DNA of 64,000 nucleotides, from positions 7,376,501 to 7,440,500 of the forward strand of contig NZ_CP108442.1 of the NCBI RefSeq assembly GCF_041435355.1, given 5' to 3'. Source of the stretch: Streptomyces sp. NBC_01276. Lineage in GTDB: Bacteria; Actinomycetota; Actinomycetes; Streptomycetales; Streptomycetaceae. The notes below the pieces were generated by a model, which saw only the letters and a program-made list of their open reading frames with translations, had not been told where the DNA came from and made no database searches. Every line of letters begins with the position of its first letter. Within the stretch, counting starts at the first letter, position 1. Shown piece after piece: positions 1 through 8,911 of the stretch. Position numbers and translations under genes: made by a program.

Positions 1-2189
1 CCGGGAACTGGATCGCGGACCCCCGCCTCAACCCGTACCGCCTGGCCGAGGGCCGCGCACCGCAGCGCACCGGCGAGGTCGTCGTCAACCGGGGAGCCGC
101 CGTACAGGGCGGCCTCGCCGTCGGCGACACGACCGTGCTGCGCACCCCCGACCCGGTCCGCGTCACCGTCGTCGGCCTGGCCACCTTCGGCGGCGCCGAC
201 GGCATGGGGCAGGTCACGTACACCGCGATGACCCGCGCGGACGCCGAGAAGTACCTCACCGCCGGCCCCGGCCGGGCGGCCTCCCTCCTGGTCCGGGCCG
301 CCCCCGGCACCACCCAGCGCCGACTGGTGGAGGCCCTCGGCCCGGTGCTGCCGCAGGGCGTCGAGGCCATCACCGGGCAGGAGGCGGTCGAGGAGAACAC
401 CGAGATGATCTCGGGCCGGTTCCTCGGCCTGTTCACCACCCTGCTGCTGGTCTTCTCCGGGATCGCCCTGCTCGTCGCCACCTTCGGCATCCACAACACC
501 TTCGCGATCGTCGTCGCCCAGCGCACCCGCGAGAACGCCCTGCTCCGCGCCCTCGGCGCCGCCCGCCGCCAGATCCTCGCCGGCACCCTGGCCGAGGCCG
601 CGGTGGTCGGGGTCCTCGCCTCGGTGGGCGGCCTGCTCGGCGGCCTCGGCGTCGCGGCCGGCCTCCGGGCGCTCTTCCCGGCCCTCGGATTCCCCTTCCC
701 CGAAGGGGACCTGGTCGTCAGCACCACCTCACTGCTGCTCCCGCTCGGCGTCGGCGTCGCCGTCTGCCTCGGCTCCGCGCTGGCACCCGCCGTACGGGCG
801 GGCCGCACGGCACCCCTCGCGGCCCTGCGCGAGAGCACGGTGGACCGCTCCGGGGCCTCGCGGGCCCGCACGCTCGCGGGCGCCGTCCTCGGCGCCGCCG
901 CCCTCGCGGCGATCCTGGCCGGGGTCCCGGCCGCGCCGTCGCCGTGGCTGTCGGGGACGGGGGCGGTCCTGGCGACCGCCTCGTTCGTCGTCCTCGGACC
1001 GGTGACGTCCTCGTACGCCGTACGGATCCTCGCGGATCCCCTGCGCCGGCTGCGCGGGGTCCCGGGAGCCCTCGCGGGACGCAACGCCGCGCGCGACCCC
1101 CGACGGACGGCGGCCACCGCGACCGCGCTGATGATCGGAGTCGCCGTCGTCAGCCTCTTCACCGTCTTCGGGGCCTCCCTCAAGGCCACCATGGACCGGA
1201 CGGTGTCCCGCTCCTTCGCGGGTGACGTCGCCATCAGCACCCCCGCGTTCGGGGCGGGCGGCAGCGGCCTCAGCCCCGCGCTGGCGCCCGCCGTGGCGGC
1301 CCTGCCCGAGGTGCGGAGCGCCGTGGGCCTGGGCAGGGGAGTCGCGGAGGTCGACGGCTCCGGCCGCGCCCTGACGGTCACCGACCCGGCCGCCCTCGCC
1401 GTCGGCCTCGACCTCGGCACGGTGGAGGGACGCCTCGACTCCCTCGGCACGGACGGCATCGCGGTCAGCGCGAAGGAAGCCGGCCGGCACGGCTGGCGGC
1501 CGGGCAGCGGCCTCGAACTCGCCTTCACCGACGGGCAGAAGCTCCCGTTCACGGTCCGTGCCGTCTACGACCGCCCCGACCTCGCCGGCGACTACCTGAT
1601 CACCCGTGCGGCCTGGGCCCCGCACCGCGCCCAGGACTCCGACACCCTGGTCGCCGTCACCTTCCGGGACGGGGTGTCCGCGGCGGACGGCGCGGCCGCG
1701 GTGGAGCGTACGGCCGCCCGGTACGGCGGCCCGGAGGTCCAGACCCGGGCGGAGTACGCCGCCTCCTCGGCGGGCGGCATCGACATGATGCTCACCCTCG
1801 TCTACGCCCTCCTCGCCCTCGCCGTGCTCATCGCCCTGCTCGGCATCGCCAACACCCTCACCCTCGCGGTGCACGAACGCACCCGCGAACTGGGACTCCT
1901 GCGCGCCGTCGGCCAGACCCGGGCCCAGCTACGGGCGATGGTCCGCTGGGAGTCGGTGCTGGTGGCCGCCTTCGGCACGGCGGGCGGCCTGCTCCTCGGC
2001 GTCCTCCTCGGCTGGGTCCTGGTGACGGCCTCGGCGGGCGCGGGGGACGACGCCCTCGCCTTCACCGCGCCTCCGGCGCAGCTCGCGGTGGTCGCTCTGG
2101 CGGGACCGGCGGCCGGCGTCCTCGCAGGACTGCGCCCGGCCCGTCGGGCGGCCCGCCTGGACGTCCTGCCCGCCGTCGCCGCCGCATAG
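1..2189 (+). CDS. ABC transporter permease, FtsX/MacB type (5' end outside window)
   Basis: The frame is open from base 3, so the true start lies upstream and about 728 residues are visible. Two FtsX-type modules can be seen. The first has hydrophobic stretches around visible residues 140-270 with the signature TRENALLRALGA. The second is at the C-terminus with TRELGLLRAVG, followed by two more membrane segments. Between them are four further hydrophobic segments and a MacB-like extracellular domain. This is the layout of large actinobacterial permeases with two FtsX domains that pair with a MacB/LolD-type ATPase. They export lipoproteins, peptides or drugs; no substrate can be read here. The partner ATPase is presumably just outside the window. 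Codon use is normal for the genome. Confidence 0.9.
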   Translation, partial: GNWIADPRLNPYRLAEGRAPQRTGEVVVNRGAAVQGGLAVGDTTVLRTPDPVRVTVVGLATFGGADGMGQVTYTAMTRADAEKYLTAGPGRAASLLVRAAPGTTQRRLVEALGPVLPQGVEAITGQEAVEENTEMISGRFLGLFTTLLLVFSGIALLVATFGIHNTFAIVVAQRTRENALLRALGAARRQILAGTLAEAAVVGVLASVGGLLGGLGVAAGLRALFPALGFPFPEGDLVVSTTSLLLPLGVGVAVCLGSALAPAVRAGRTAPLAALRESTVDRSGASRARTLAGAVLGAAALAAILAGVPAAPSPWLSGTGAVLATASFVVLGPVTSSYAVRILADPLRRLRGVPGALAGRNAARDPRRTAATATALMIGVAVVSLFTVFGASLKATMDRTVSRSFAGDVAISTPAFGAGGSGLSPALAPAVAALPEVRSAVGLGRGVAEVDGSGRALTVTDPAALAVGLDLGTVEGRLDSLGTDGIAVSAKEAGRHGWRPGSGLELAFTDGQKLPFTVRAVYDRPDLAGDYLITRAAWAPHRAQDSDTLVAVTFRDGVSAADGAAAVERTAARYGGPEVQTRAEYAASSAGGIDMMLTLVYALLALAVLIALLGIANTLTLAVHERTRELGLLRAVGQTRAQLRAMVRWESVLVAAFGTAGGLLLGVLLGWVLVTASAGAGDDALAFTAPPAQLAVVALAGPAAGVLAGLRPARRAARLDVLPAVAAA

Positions 2190-2307
2190 CCCCACCCACC
2201 GGGGGACGCGGGCCCGGTCGCCCGGGAGCGGCCGGAGTCGAGATTGCGAAGGGAGTGAGGCTCCGCGCCGCCCCGTCCGGCGGCGGTCCGAGTGGCAGGC
2301 TGGAGGC

Positions 2308-3054
2308 ATGTGCGGCCGATACGTCTCCACCCGCAGCCCCGAGGACCTGACCGGCCTGTTCGGGGCCGCCGCGCCGGGCCCCGACGCGGTGGTCCCGCCC
2401 AGCTGGAACGTCGCCCCGACCGATCCCGTGTGGGCGGTACTGGAGCGCGCCGACCGCGAGACCGGGCTCCTGGAACGCCGGCTGCGGCCGCTGCGCTGGG
2501 GGCTGGTGCCGTCCTGGTCCAAGGACCCGGGCGGCGCGGCGCGGATGATCAACGCCCGTGTCGAGACGGTCGCCGAGAAGCCGGCCTACCGCCGCGCCTA
2601 CGCCACACGCCGCTGCCTGCTGCCCGCCGACGGCTTCTACGAGTGGCAGGCCGTCCCGGCGACCGCCACCGCCAAGGCGTACAAGCAGCCCTACTTCATC
2701 AGCCCGCAGGACGGCACCGTGATGGCGATGGCCGGCCTGTACGAGTTCTGGCGCGACCCCGCCGTCACGGACGGGGACGACCCGGCCGCCTGGTGGGCGA
2801 CCTGCACCGTGATCACCACCGAGGCCACCGACGCCGCCGGCCGGGTCCACCCCCGGATGCCGCTGGCCCTCGCCCCCGCCGACTACGACGCCTGGCTGGA
2901 CCCCGGGCACCGGGACCCGCACGCCCTGCGCACCCTCCTCGCCACCCCCGCCGAAGGCCGCCTGGAGGTCCGCGCGGTCGGCACCGCGGTCAACAGCGTC
3001 CGCAACAACGGCCCCGGGCTCCTGGACGATCCGGTGGTCACCCGGACCCGCTGA
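2308..3054 (+). CDS. SOS-response-associated peptidase-like protein (SRAP/YedK/HMCES)
   Basis: The 248-residue protein begins MCGRY, so Cys2 becomes the N-terminal residue after Met removal. In this family it forms the covalent DNA-protein crosslink with abasic sites in single-stranded DNA. Other SRAP hallmarks are visible: SWNVAPTD near residue 36, a conserved Glu in the AEKPAYR segment, FYEWQ near 113, and the HPRMPL histidine near 180. HMCES and YedK shield abasic sites during replication, which is the likely role here. The gene stands alone, with the upstream ABC gene ending 118 bp before. Its 3' end overlaps the convergent MerR gene by 17 bp. Confidence 0.93.
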   Translation: MCGRYVSTRSPEDLTGLFGAAAPGPDAVVPPSWNVAPTDPVWAVLERADRETGLLERRLRPLRWGLVPSWSKDPGGAARMINARVETVAEKPAYRRAYATRRCLLPADGFYEWQAVPATATAKAYKQPYFISPQDGTVMAMAGLYEFWRDPAVTDGDDPAAWWATCTVITTEATDAAGRVHPRMPLALAPADYDAWLDPGHRDPHALRTLLATPAEGRLEVRAVGTAVNSVRNNGPGLLDDPVVTRTR

Positions 3055-3685
3055 CCCCGGACGCCTCCTGGGCGCGGGCGGAGGCGTCCGTCTGCGCCAG
3101 CCTGCGCAGCGCCGCGAACATCCTGTCCCCCAGGACCGTGGCCACGGCCACCGATTCGACGAGGTCCTCACGGGAGGTCTTGCCGGACAGGGACGCGAGA
3201 TCCGCGCCCGCCACCTGCGCCGCCGCCTCGGCGTAGGTGTCGAGCACTCCGGCGAAGCCGGCGTGCCCGGCCCGCGCCAGGGCCGCCAGGGCCGCGGCGA
3301 GGGCCTCGCCGGCCGGGCAGTCCGGGGACGCCCGCCAGCCGCGCGCCTCGATGAGCCGGGCCACCCGCTCGCGTGCGAGGACGGTCTCGGCGTCCGCCTC
3401 CCCTCCGTGCTCCGGCACCAGCCGGTCCGTCACCGCCCCGAGGAGTTTGTGGACGGGCCGCTCCGTGTCGTCGACGGCCGCCAGTACCTCGCGGATGGCG
3501 GCCAGGGAGAGCCCGCCGACCTCCAGGAGGCCGCGGACCAGCCGCAGCCTGCGCTCGTGGGCGTCCCCGTAGCTCGCCTGGTTGGGACTGCTGAGCTCAC
3601 CGGCCGGGAGCAGCCCCTCCCGTACGTAGTACTTGATCGTCGGTACCGGTACCCCGGTCCGTGCGCTCAGCTCGCCGATGCGCAT
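3038..3685 (-). CDS. MerR-family transcriptional regulator
   Basis: The 215-residue protein begins MRIGELSARTGVPVPTIKYY, the MerR winged-helix DNA-binding motif, followed by an EGLLP wing. The rest is helical and carries no obvious metal-binding cysteines, so an organic ligand or none is more likely than a metal. The gene is divergent from the membrane-protein gene starting at 3795. The 109-bp intergenic region holds a perfect inverted repeat (3752-3775), which makes autoregulation and control of the neighbour plausible; this link is inferred. The C-terminal end overlaps the SRAP gene tail to tail. Confidence 0.88.
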   Translation of the reverse strand: MRIGELSARTGVPVPTIKYYVREGLLPAGELSSPNQASYGDAHERRLRLVRGLLEVGGLSLAAIREVLAAVDDTERPVHKLLGAVTDRLVPEHGGEADAETVLARERVARLIEARGWRASPDCPAGEALAAALAALARAGHAGFAGVLDTYAEAAAQVAGADLASLSGKTSREDLVESVAVATVLGDRMFAALRRLAQTDASARAQEASGVSGSG

Positions 3686-3751
3686 CCTCGCGCCGTCCCT
3701 CCGTCGTGAACCCTTGCCGCCGTCCCCCGAATCATAGATAGTGGCGCTACC

Positions 3752-3775
3752 GGATAGCGGTAAGTGCCGCTATCC
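3752..3775. promoter_or_regulatory. Perfect inverted repeat between divergent merR-like and membrane-protein genes
   Basis: GGATAGCGG and CCGCTATCC are perfect 9-bp arms separated by 6 bp. A related half-palindrome, TAGTGGCGCTA, lies immediately to the left (3739-3749). The site sits 20 bp upstream of the ATG at 3795 in a relatively AT-richer intergenic stretch, so it is a good operator candidate for the adjacent MerR protein or another dimeric regulator. Confidence 0.6.
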
Positions 3776-3794
3776 ATTCTCTTCTGGGGTTTCC

Positions 3795-4793
3795 ATGACG
3801 TTCTCCTCCTTAAGGACCTGGCACCGCCCGCTGGTGCTCTTCGCGGGCCTGATGGCCGTCTGGGCGGTCGGCTCGACCGTGGGGCTGCTCGTCGACGGCC
3901 GGGTCCTGTTGGGCGCCCCCATCTGGGCCAAGCCCCTCAAGTTCGCGCTCTCCTTCGTCGCCTACGCCCTGAGCCTGGCCTGGATGATCTCCCTGCTGGA
4001 GCAGGCCCGGCCCCGGCTGCGGCGGCCGGCCCGCTGGGCGGGCACGGTGGTGGCGGCGGCCAGCGCCGTGGAGATGGTGCTGATCACCTGGCAGGTGGTG
4101 CGCGGCCGCCAGAGCCACTTCAACCGGGCCACGCCCTTCGATGCCCGCCTGTACGACACGATGGCCGGGACCGTCGTGGTGCTGTGGACGGCGACCCTGG
4201 TGATCGCGGTTCTGCTGTTCCGGGCACCCCTCGCCGACCGCGCCGTCGCCTGGGCGATCCGGATCGCCGCGCTCCTCGCCCTGGCCGGGGCCGCGGTGGG
4301 CTTCCTGATGACCCCGGCCACTCCCGGACAGCTGGCCGCCGCCCGGGACGGGGCGCCCCCCGTGACCGGTGCGCACGCGGTGGGCGTACCCGACGGCGGG
4401 CCGGGAATGCCGCTCACGGGATGGTCGACCACCGGTGGCGACCTGCGCGTCCCGCACTTCTTCGGGATGCACGCCCTCCAGCTGCTGCCGCTGTTCGTCC
4501 TGCTCCTGACGGCGCTCGCCGCCCGGTACGCACGGCTGCGCGACGAACGCGTACGGCTGCGGCTGACGCTGGTGGCCGGCGCCACCTGCGCGGCGGTGCT
4601 GGCGCTGCTCGTCCGGCAGGCGCAGAGGGGCGTACCGCCGGCCTCCCCGGACGGGCCCACGCTGCTCGCCGGGGCGCTGATCGCGGTGGCCGCCGCCCTC
4701 GGCGCGACACTCGCCCTCCGGCTGCGCGGGCCCGCCACGAAGGCGCGTCCGGCGCCGGCGGAGACGGCCCAGCCTGTTGTCAGTGCTCCGTGA
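3795..4793 (+). CDS. Polytopic membrane protein of unknown function
   Basis: I start at the ATG at 3795 (MTFSSLRTW), giving 332 residues. An in-frame earlier start at 3741 would run through the palindromic operator and is less likely. Seven or eight hydrophobic segments are visible (for example near residues 15-35, 45-70, 85-105, 125-150, 160-180, 220-245, 260-275 and 290-310). A conserved WAKPLKFALSF segment follows the second helix. Similar integral membrane proteins are common hypothetical genes in Streptomyces, and I cannot assign a function. It is divergent from the MerR gene and likely controlled with it. A GNAT gene follows after 61 bp. Confidence 0.75.
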   Translation: MTFSSLRTWHRPLVLFAGLMAVWAVGSTVGLLVDGRVLLGAPIWAKPLKFALSFVAYALSLAWMISLLEQARPRLRRPARWAGTVVAAASAVEMVLITWQVVRGRQSHFNRATPFDARLYDTMAGTVVVLWTATLVIAVLLFRAPLADRAVAWAIRIAALLALAGAAVGFLMTPATPGQLAAARDGAPPVTGAHAVGVPDGGPGMPLTGWSTTGGDLRVPHFFGMHALQLLPLFVLLLTALAARYARLRDERVRLRLTLVAGATCAAVLALLVRQAQRGVPPASPDGPTLLAGALIAVAAALGATLALRLRGPATKARPAPAETAQPVVSAP

Positions 4794-4854
4794 GACGCTC
4801 GCCACGACCGACAACTCCCATCCGCACCTTCACGGACACATGCGAGGCGAAGAC

Positions 4855-5280
4855 ATGACCACGGGGAACGAGAACGCCGCCTACGAGATCCTGCCGGGCG
4901 TTCCGGACGTCGCGACCTACCGGATGCTGCGCGGTGCGACCGGGCTCGGCGCCAAGAGCGTCGAGGGTTCGGCGATCGGGCTGCCGAACTCCTGGTACTG
5001 CGTCACCGTCGCCCACCACGGCGACACCGTCGGCATGGGGCGGATCGTCGGCGACGGCGGCTGCTTCCTCCAGGTCGTCGACATCTGTGTCCTCCCGGAG
5101 CACCAGGGGCAGGGCCTCGGCAAGCTGATCATGGCCGAGCTCACCGCCGAACTGGAGCGGCGCGCGCCCAAGGGGACGTACGTGTCCCTCATGGCCGACG
5201 GCGACGCCCGGCACCTCTACGCGAAGTTCGGCTTCGTGGATCCGGCGCCGGCGTCGGTGGGCATGGCCCGTCTGCTCTGA
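4855..5280 (+). CDS. GNAT-family N-acetyltransferase
   Basis: The start at ATG 4855 is preceded by GAGG at 4844, giving 141 residues; an upstream in-frame start at 4777 would overlap the preceding gene. The acetyl-CoA-binding motif is clear as VDICVLPEHQGQGLGKLIM (Q/RxxGxG/A type), followed by YAKFGF near the end, the usual C-terminal GNAT strand and helix. The substrate is unknown. Small GNATs of this shape acetylate amines, amino-acid N-termini or antibiotics. The gene follows the membrane-protein gene on the same strand and may be cotranscribed. Confidence 0.88.
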   Translation: MTTGNENAAYEILPGVPDVATYRMLRGATGLGAKSVEGSAIGLPNSWYCVTVAHHGDTVGMGRIVGDGGCFLQVVDICVLPEHQGQGLGKLIMAELTAELERRAPKGTYVSLMADGDARHLYAKFGFVDPAPASVGMARLL

Positions 5281-5396
5281 GGCAGGGGCGTCAGGGGCGG
5301 CCGGGGGGGCGATGCCGGGCGCGGCCGGCAGCTCGTACGATCATGATCGAAAGCCCGCGCCCGCGCGGGCGCCGTGCACCGAGGAGAGTCAGCCGC

Positions 5397-5807
5397 ATGT
5401 GGTCCTGTGAACGCGTCGTCGGATCCGCCCTCGACGTCGATGAGGTCATCGGCCTCTACCGGGCGTCGACGCTCGCCGAGCGCCGCCCGGTCGACGACGT
5501 GGAACGCTTCGCGCGGATGCTGGCCGGCGCCAACCTGGTCGTCACGGCCCGCACCGACGAGGGACGTCTCATCGGCATTGCCCGGTCGGTCACCGACGGC
5601 GCGTACGCGACCTACCTCAGCGATCTCGCCGTCGACGCCGCCCACCAGTCCAAGGGCGTCGGGCGCGAGTTGATCCGGGTCACCGGCGAAGCCGCCCCGC
5701 AGGCCACGATCATCCTGCTCGCCGCCCCGGCGGCCGTCGACTACTACCCCCGGGTCGGGTTCACCGCGCACCACTCCGCCTGGACCCTCGACGGCCCCGA
5801 GGAGTGA
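5397..5807 (+). CDS. GNAT-family N-acetyltransferase
   Basis: The start at ATG 5397 has a strong GAGGAGAG site at 5381-5388, giving 136 residues. The acetyl-CoA-binding segment reads LAVDAAHQSKGVGRELI, with YYPRVGF near the C-terminus, so the protein is a compact single-domain GNAT. The start of the reading frame at 5343 has no ribosome site and was not used. Together with the previous gene it makes two unrelated GNATs in a row; their sequences differ too much for a recent duplication. The substrate is unknown. Confidence 0.88.
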   Translation: MWSCERVVGSALDVDEVIGLYRASTLAERRPVDDVERFARMLAGANLVVTARTDEGRLIGIARSVTDGAYATYLSDLAVDAAHQSKGVGRELIRVTGEAAPQATIILLAAPAAVDYYPRVGFTAHHSAWTLDGPEE

Positions 5808-5828
5808 GGCCGGCGCCCGCCGCGGCGC

Positions 5829-6950
5829 TCACCCGCGGCACAGGACGGGCACCCGCTGGACGGCGTTGTTGCCGAAGCCCCCGCGGTTCCACACCTGTCC
5901 GAGCGGCTGGGTGCGGCCCGCGGCGTCCGTCGCCCGCGCCATCAGGACGTACCGGCCCGGCACGGCCCTCCACACGCCGTGCCAGGCCTGCCACGCCCCG
6001 CGGGCCCGGCCGTCCCGCACACCCGGCTCCACCGCGGCGTCCGCCCACGTCCGGCCCCCGTCACAGCTCAGCTCGACGCGGGTGACCGGCCCGTGCCCCG
6101 ACCAGGCGCGCCCCTCCAGGGGTACGGGGCCCGCGCGCACGACGCGCAGGCGGGACATGAAGTCGGGGAACCCCGGCGGAACCATCAGGGCGCGCGGCGC
6201 GATCACCGTCACCGGCTCCCCGGGGTCCTCGGGGTCGCGCCGGTAGCGGTAGGCCACCGCCTGCTGGAAGCCCTCGAAGGGCACGTCGGACAGCGTGATC
6301 TCCCGCAGCCACTTCACGTGCGCCATCCCGTACCAGCCCGGCACCACCAGCCGCAGCGGAAACCCGTGCTGCGGCGGCAGCGGCTCGCCGTTCATCGCGT
6401 AGGCGAGCAGCACCTCAGGGTCCGTGCCGGCCGCGACGGTCACCGGCAGGCTGCGCGCGTAGTCCTGTTCGACCCCGCGCTCCACGCCGTGGTCGGCCCC
6501 CGTGAACACCGCCTCGACGGCCTCCGGCCCCACCCCGGCCTCGGCGAGCACCGTCCGCAGCGGCACCCCGGTCCAGTCGGCCGTGCCCACCCCCTCGACC
6601 AGCCAGGGCTGGCTGACGGGCCGGGGCAGCAGCCGTGCCCGGCCGTTGCCCGCGCACTCCATCGTCACCCGGTGCGTCACCGCCGGCAGCGCGCGCAGGG
6701 CCGCCAGGTCCAGCGCCAGCGGCCGGCGGACCCGGCCGCCGACCGTCAGCCGCCAGGCGCCGGGGTCCGCGGCCGGGATGTCGTAGTGCACCAGTACGTA
6801 GTGCAGGCCGGCCGGCGTGACCTCGTAGCGCAGGGCCTCCAGGGGCAGCCCGTGGTTGCGGGCGGCGAGCGCCAGCTCCTCGGCCCCGATGTCCTCGTCC
6901 TCGGCCGCCAGCCGCCCCGGGACGCTGATCCCGCTCAGGGCCGTGTCCAT
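5829..6950 (-). CDS. Molybdopterin-dependent sulfite-oxidase-family oxidoreductase
   Basis: The start is ATG 6950 (MDTALSGISVPG), giving 373 residues; the frame stays open upstream but runs through the divergent methyltransferase promoter. MECAGNGR (Cys99) is the molybdenum-ligating cysteine motif of sulfite oxidases. PPQHGFPLRLVVPGWYGMAHVKWL is the conserved substrate and dimerisation segment, and a Mo-co dimerisation (immunoglobulin-like) domain follows from about residue 255. There is no haem domain and no Tat signal, so it is a cytoplasmic member. The physiological substrate in actinomycetes is not established. It is transcribed away from the methyltransferase at 7038. Confidence 0.9.
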   Translation of the reverse strand: MDTALSGISVPGRLAAEDEDIGAEELALAARNHGLPLEALRYEVTPAGLHYVLVHYDIPAADPGAWRLTVGGRVRRPLALDLAALRALPAVTHRVTMECAGNGRARLLPRPVSQPWLVEGVGTADWTGVPLRTVLAEAGVGPEAVEAVFTGADHGVERGVEQDYARSLPVTVAAGTDPEVLLAYAMNGEPLPPQHGFPLRLVVPGWYGMAHVKWLREITLSDVPFEGFQQAVAYRYRRDPEDPGEPVTVIAPRALMVPPGFPDFMSRLRVVRAGPVPLEGRAWSGHGPVTRVELSCDGGRTWADAAVEPGVRDGRARGAWQAWHGVWRAVPGRYVLMARATDAAGRTQPLGQVWNRGGFGNNAVQRVPVLCRG

Positions 6951-7037
6951 ACCCCCATGGTCGCGCGCACCATCCGACCCGGCACCCTGGGACCAGGGTG
7001 ACGCCTTGCCGATCGGCAGAGTTGAGCGGGCACCGGG

Positions 7038-7928
7038 ATGGGGACGGAAACGGGGATGGGGATGGCGAAGGAGACCGGGGCGGGGCCGGACAGGGAGGGA
7101 CGGGTCGACAGGGCGCGTGCCCAGGTGTTCGGGGAGGTCGCCGAACTCTACGACGCCTCCCGCCCGGGGTACGCGGACGCGCTGGTGGCCCGGGTGCTGG
7201 AGTACGCGGAGCCGGGGGAGCGCCCGGCGCTGGAGGTCGGCGCGGGCACGGGCAAGGCCACGGTGCCGTTCGCCGAGGCGGGCACCGCGCTGGTCTGCGT
7301 GGAACCCGATCCGCGCATGGCCGAGGTGCTGCGCCGCAACACCGCCCGCTTCCCCCGGGTACGGGTCGAGGCCGGCGGGTTCGAGGAATGGCGGCGCGAC
7401 GGGCGCCGCTTCGGGCTCCTGTACGCCGCCACCTCCTGGCACTGGCTCGATCCGGCGCGACGCCTGGACCTGGCCCGCGAGGCGCTCGACCCGGGTGGCG
7501 CGCTGGCCCTGTTCTGGAACCCGCAGGGGGTGCGCGACCCGCGGCTGCACACGGCGCTGGCCGAGGTCGACGCCCGCCACGGGATGACGGGGGCGCCGCA
7601 CGGCGAACTCGCCTCTTCCTACGGTCGGGCACCGGGCGACTGGGCCGGGACGCCGGGCTGGCCGGCGGCCGAGTGCCGGGCCCACGGAGGGTTCACGGAC
7701 CTGTGCGAGGTCCGTTTCCGCGAGGACCGTTACTACGACACGGACCGCTACCTGGGCTACCTGGCCTCCCTCTCCCGCTACCGGGTCCTGTCCCCGGACC
7801 ACCGTGAGCGGGTCCTGGCCGACACCGCCGGGGTGCTGGACGCGCACGGCGGGGGCATCGCCATGGAGCACTTCAGCGACCTGCTGCTCGCCCGGACGGC
7901 GCCGCCGGTAGGGGACACCGTGTCGTAG
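7038..7928 (+). CDS. Class I SAM-dependent methyltransferase
   Basis: The 296-residue protein has the Rossmann methyltransferase motif I as LEVGAGTGKATVPFAE, an acidic residue at the end of strand 2 (CVEPDP), and an AATSWHWLDP segment typical of Methyltransf_11/25 proteins. Several possible starts lie in the first residues (M1, M7, M9), and the exact one is not resolved. The substrate is unknown. It is divergent from the molybdopterin gene and 37 bp upstream of a second methyltransferase, which may be cotranscribed. Confidence 0.87.
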   Translation: MGTETGMGMAKETGAGPDREGRVDRARAQVFGEVAELYDASRPGYADALVARVLEYAEPGERPALEVGAGTGKATVPFAEAGTALVCVEPDPRMAEVLRRNTARFPRVRVEAGGFEEWRRDGRRFGLLYAATSWHWLDPARRLDLAREALDPGGALALFWNPQGVRDPRLHTALAEVDARHGMTGAPHGELASSYGRAPGDWAGTPGWPAAECRAHGGFTDLCEVRFREDRYYDTDRYLGYLASLSRYRVLSPDHRERVLADTAGVLDAHGGGIAMEHFSDLLLARTAPPVGDTVS

Positions 7929-7965
7929 CCCGGCGGCGCGGCCCCGATGGGCCGATAGTGGGGCT

Positions 7966-8757
7966 GTGAACGACAGGTCGAGCAAGAGGGGACAGGCGGG
8001 CGGGACCGGGGACCCCGCGTGGTCCGGACGGGCGGGTGCGGAGGCCTTCGCGGCGGTGGAGGCGGCCACGGACTGGCTGCTCGGCTATCCGTTCGTCTTC
8101 CGGGCCCTCGCCCGCAGGATCCGCGGCGGTGACGTCCTCGTGGACTACGGATGCGGCCCGGGCACGGTCGCCGACCGCGCGGCCCGGGTGCTGGGAGCCC
8201 GGGTGGTGGGAGTGGACACCTCGCCCGAGATGCTGGCGCTGGCCCGGGCCGCGGACACCGCCGTGGTGGAGTTCCACCTGGTCGAGGACGGGCGGGCGAC
8301 CGGCCTGGCGGACGGCTGCGCGGACGCGGTGATGTGCAACCACGTGATCGCGTCGCTGCCCGACGAAGAGGCCGTCCTCGGCGTCTTCACCGAGATCCGC
8401 CGCCTGCTGCGCCCCGGCGCCCCCTGCGTCCTGCTGGCCACCGATCCCGCCTGCACCGGCCGGGAGTACGCCTCCCTGAGGATCGGCGAGCCGGGCGAGG
8501 TGTACGGACCGGGCGACGAGCTGACCGTACGGCTGCGGCGCACGGACGGGACCTGGCAGGAGGTGCGCAATCACGCCTGGCCCCCCGGGATCTATCCGGA
8601 ACTGCTGGAGGGCGCGGGCTTCCGCGAGGTCGTCCAGCAGCACCCCACGGTGGAGGAGGCGCAGTCCCTCGCCGACCCGGACCTCCTGCGCGCCCGCCAC
8701 TGGACGGCGGAGCGCGAGCGGCCGCCCCTGGTGGTCACCACCGCGCTGGCGGTCTGA
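7966..8757 (+). CDS. Class I SAM-dependent methyltransferase
   Basis: The GTG start at 7966 gives 263 residues. Motif I is VDYGCGPGTVADRAA, motif II VVGVDTSPEM, and motif IV the VMCNHVIASLPD segment, so this is a standard small-molecule methyltransferase fold. The final third carries the usual post-catalytic strands. It shares only the fold with the preceding gene and is not a recent duplicate. No substrate can be inferred from the neighbours. Confidence 0.87.
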   Translation: MNDRSSKRGQAGGTGDPAWSGRAGAEAFAAVEAATDWLLGYPFVFRALARRIRGGDVLVDYGCGPGTVADRAARVLGARVVGVDTSPEMLALARAADTAVVEFHLVEDGRATGLADGCADAVMCNHVIASLPDEEAVLGVFTEIRRLLRPGAPCVLLATDPACTGREYASLRIGEPGEVYGPGDELTVRLRRTDGTWQEVRNHAWPPGIYPELLEGAGFREVVQQHPTVEEAQSLADPDLLRARHWTAERERPPLVVTTALAV

Positions 8758-8911
8758 CCAGCGGAAACCAGCCGGTACCGAACACCCATTTGTCGGCTGA
8801 TGGTTCGACTTCTGCGGTGTTCCATCGAAAGTCGGACGATCGGCCGGATCGTGTGGGAGTCTGCTGCGCACGCGAGGCGAGAGCGCGCGCATCCGTCACC
8901 GGGGAGGTCTC

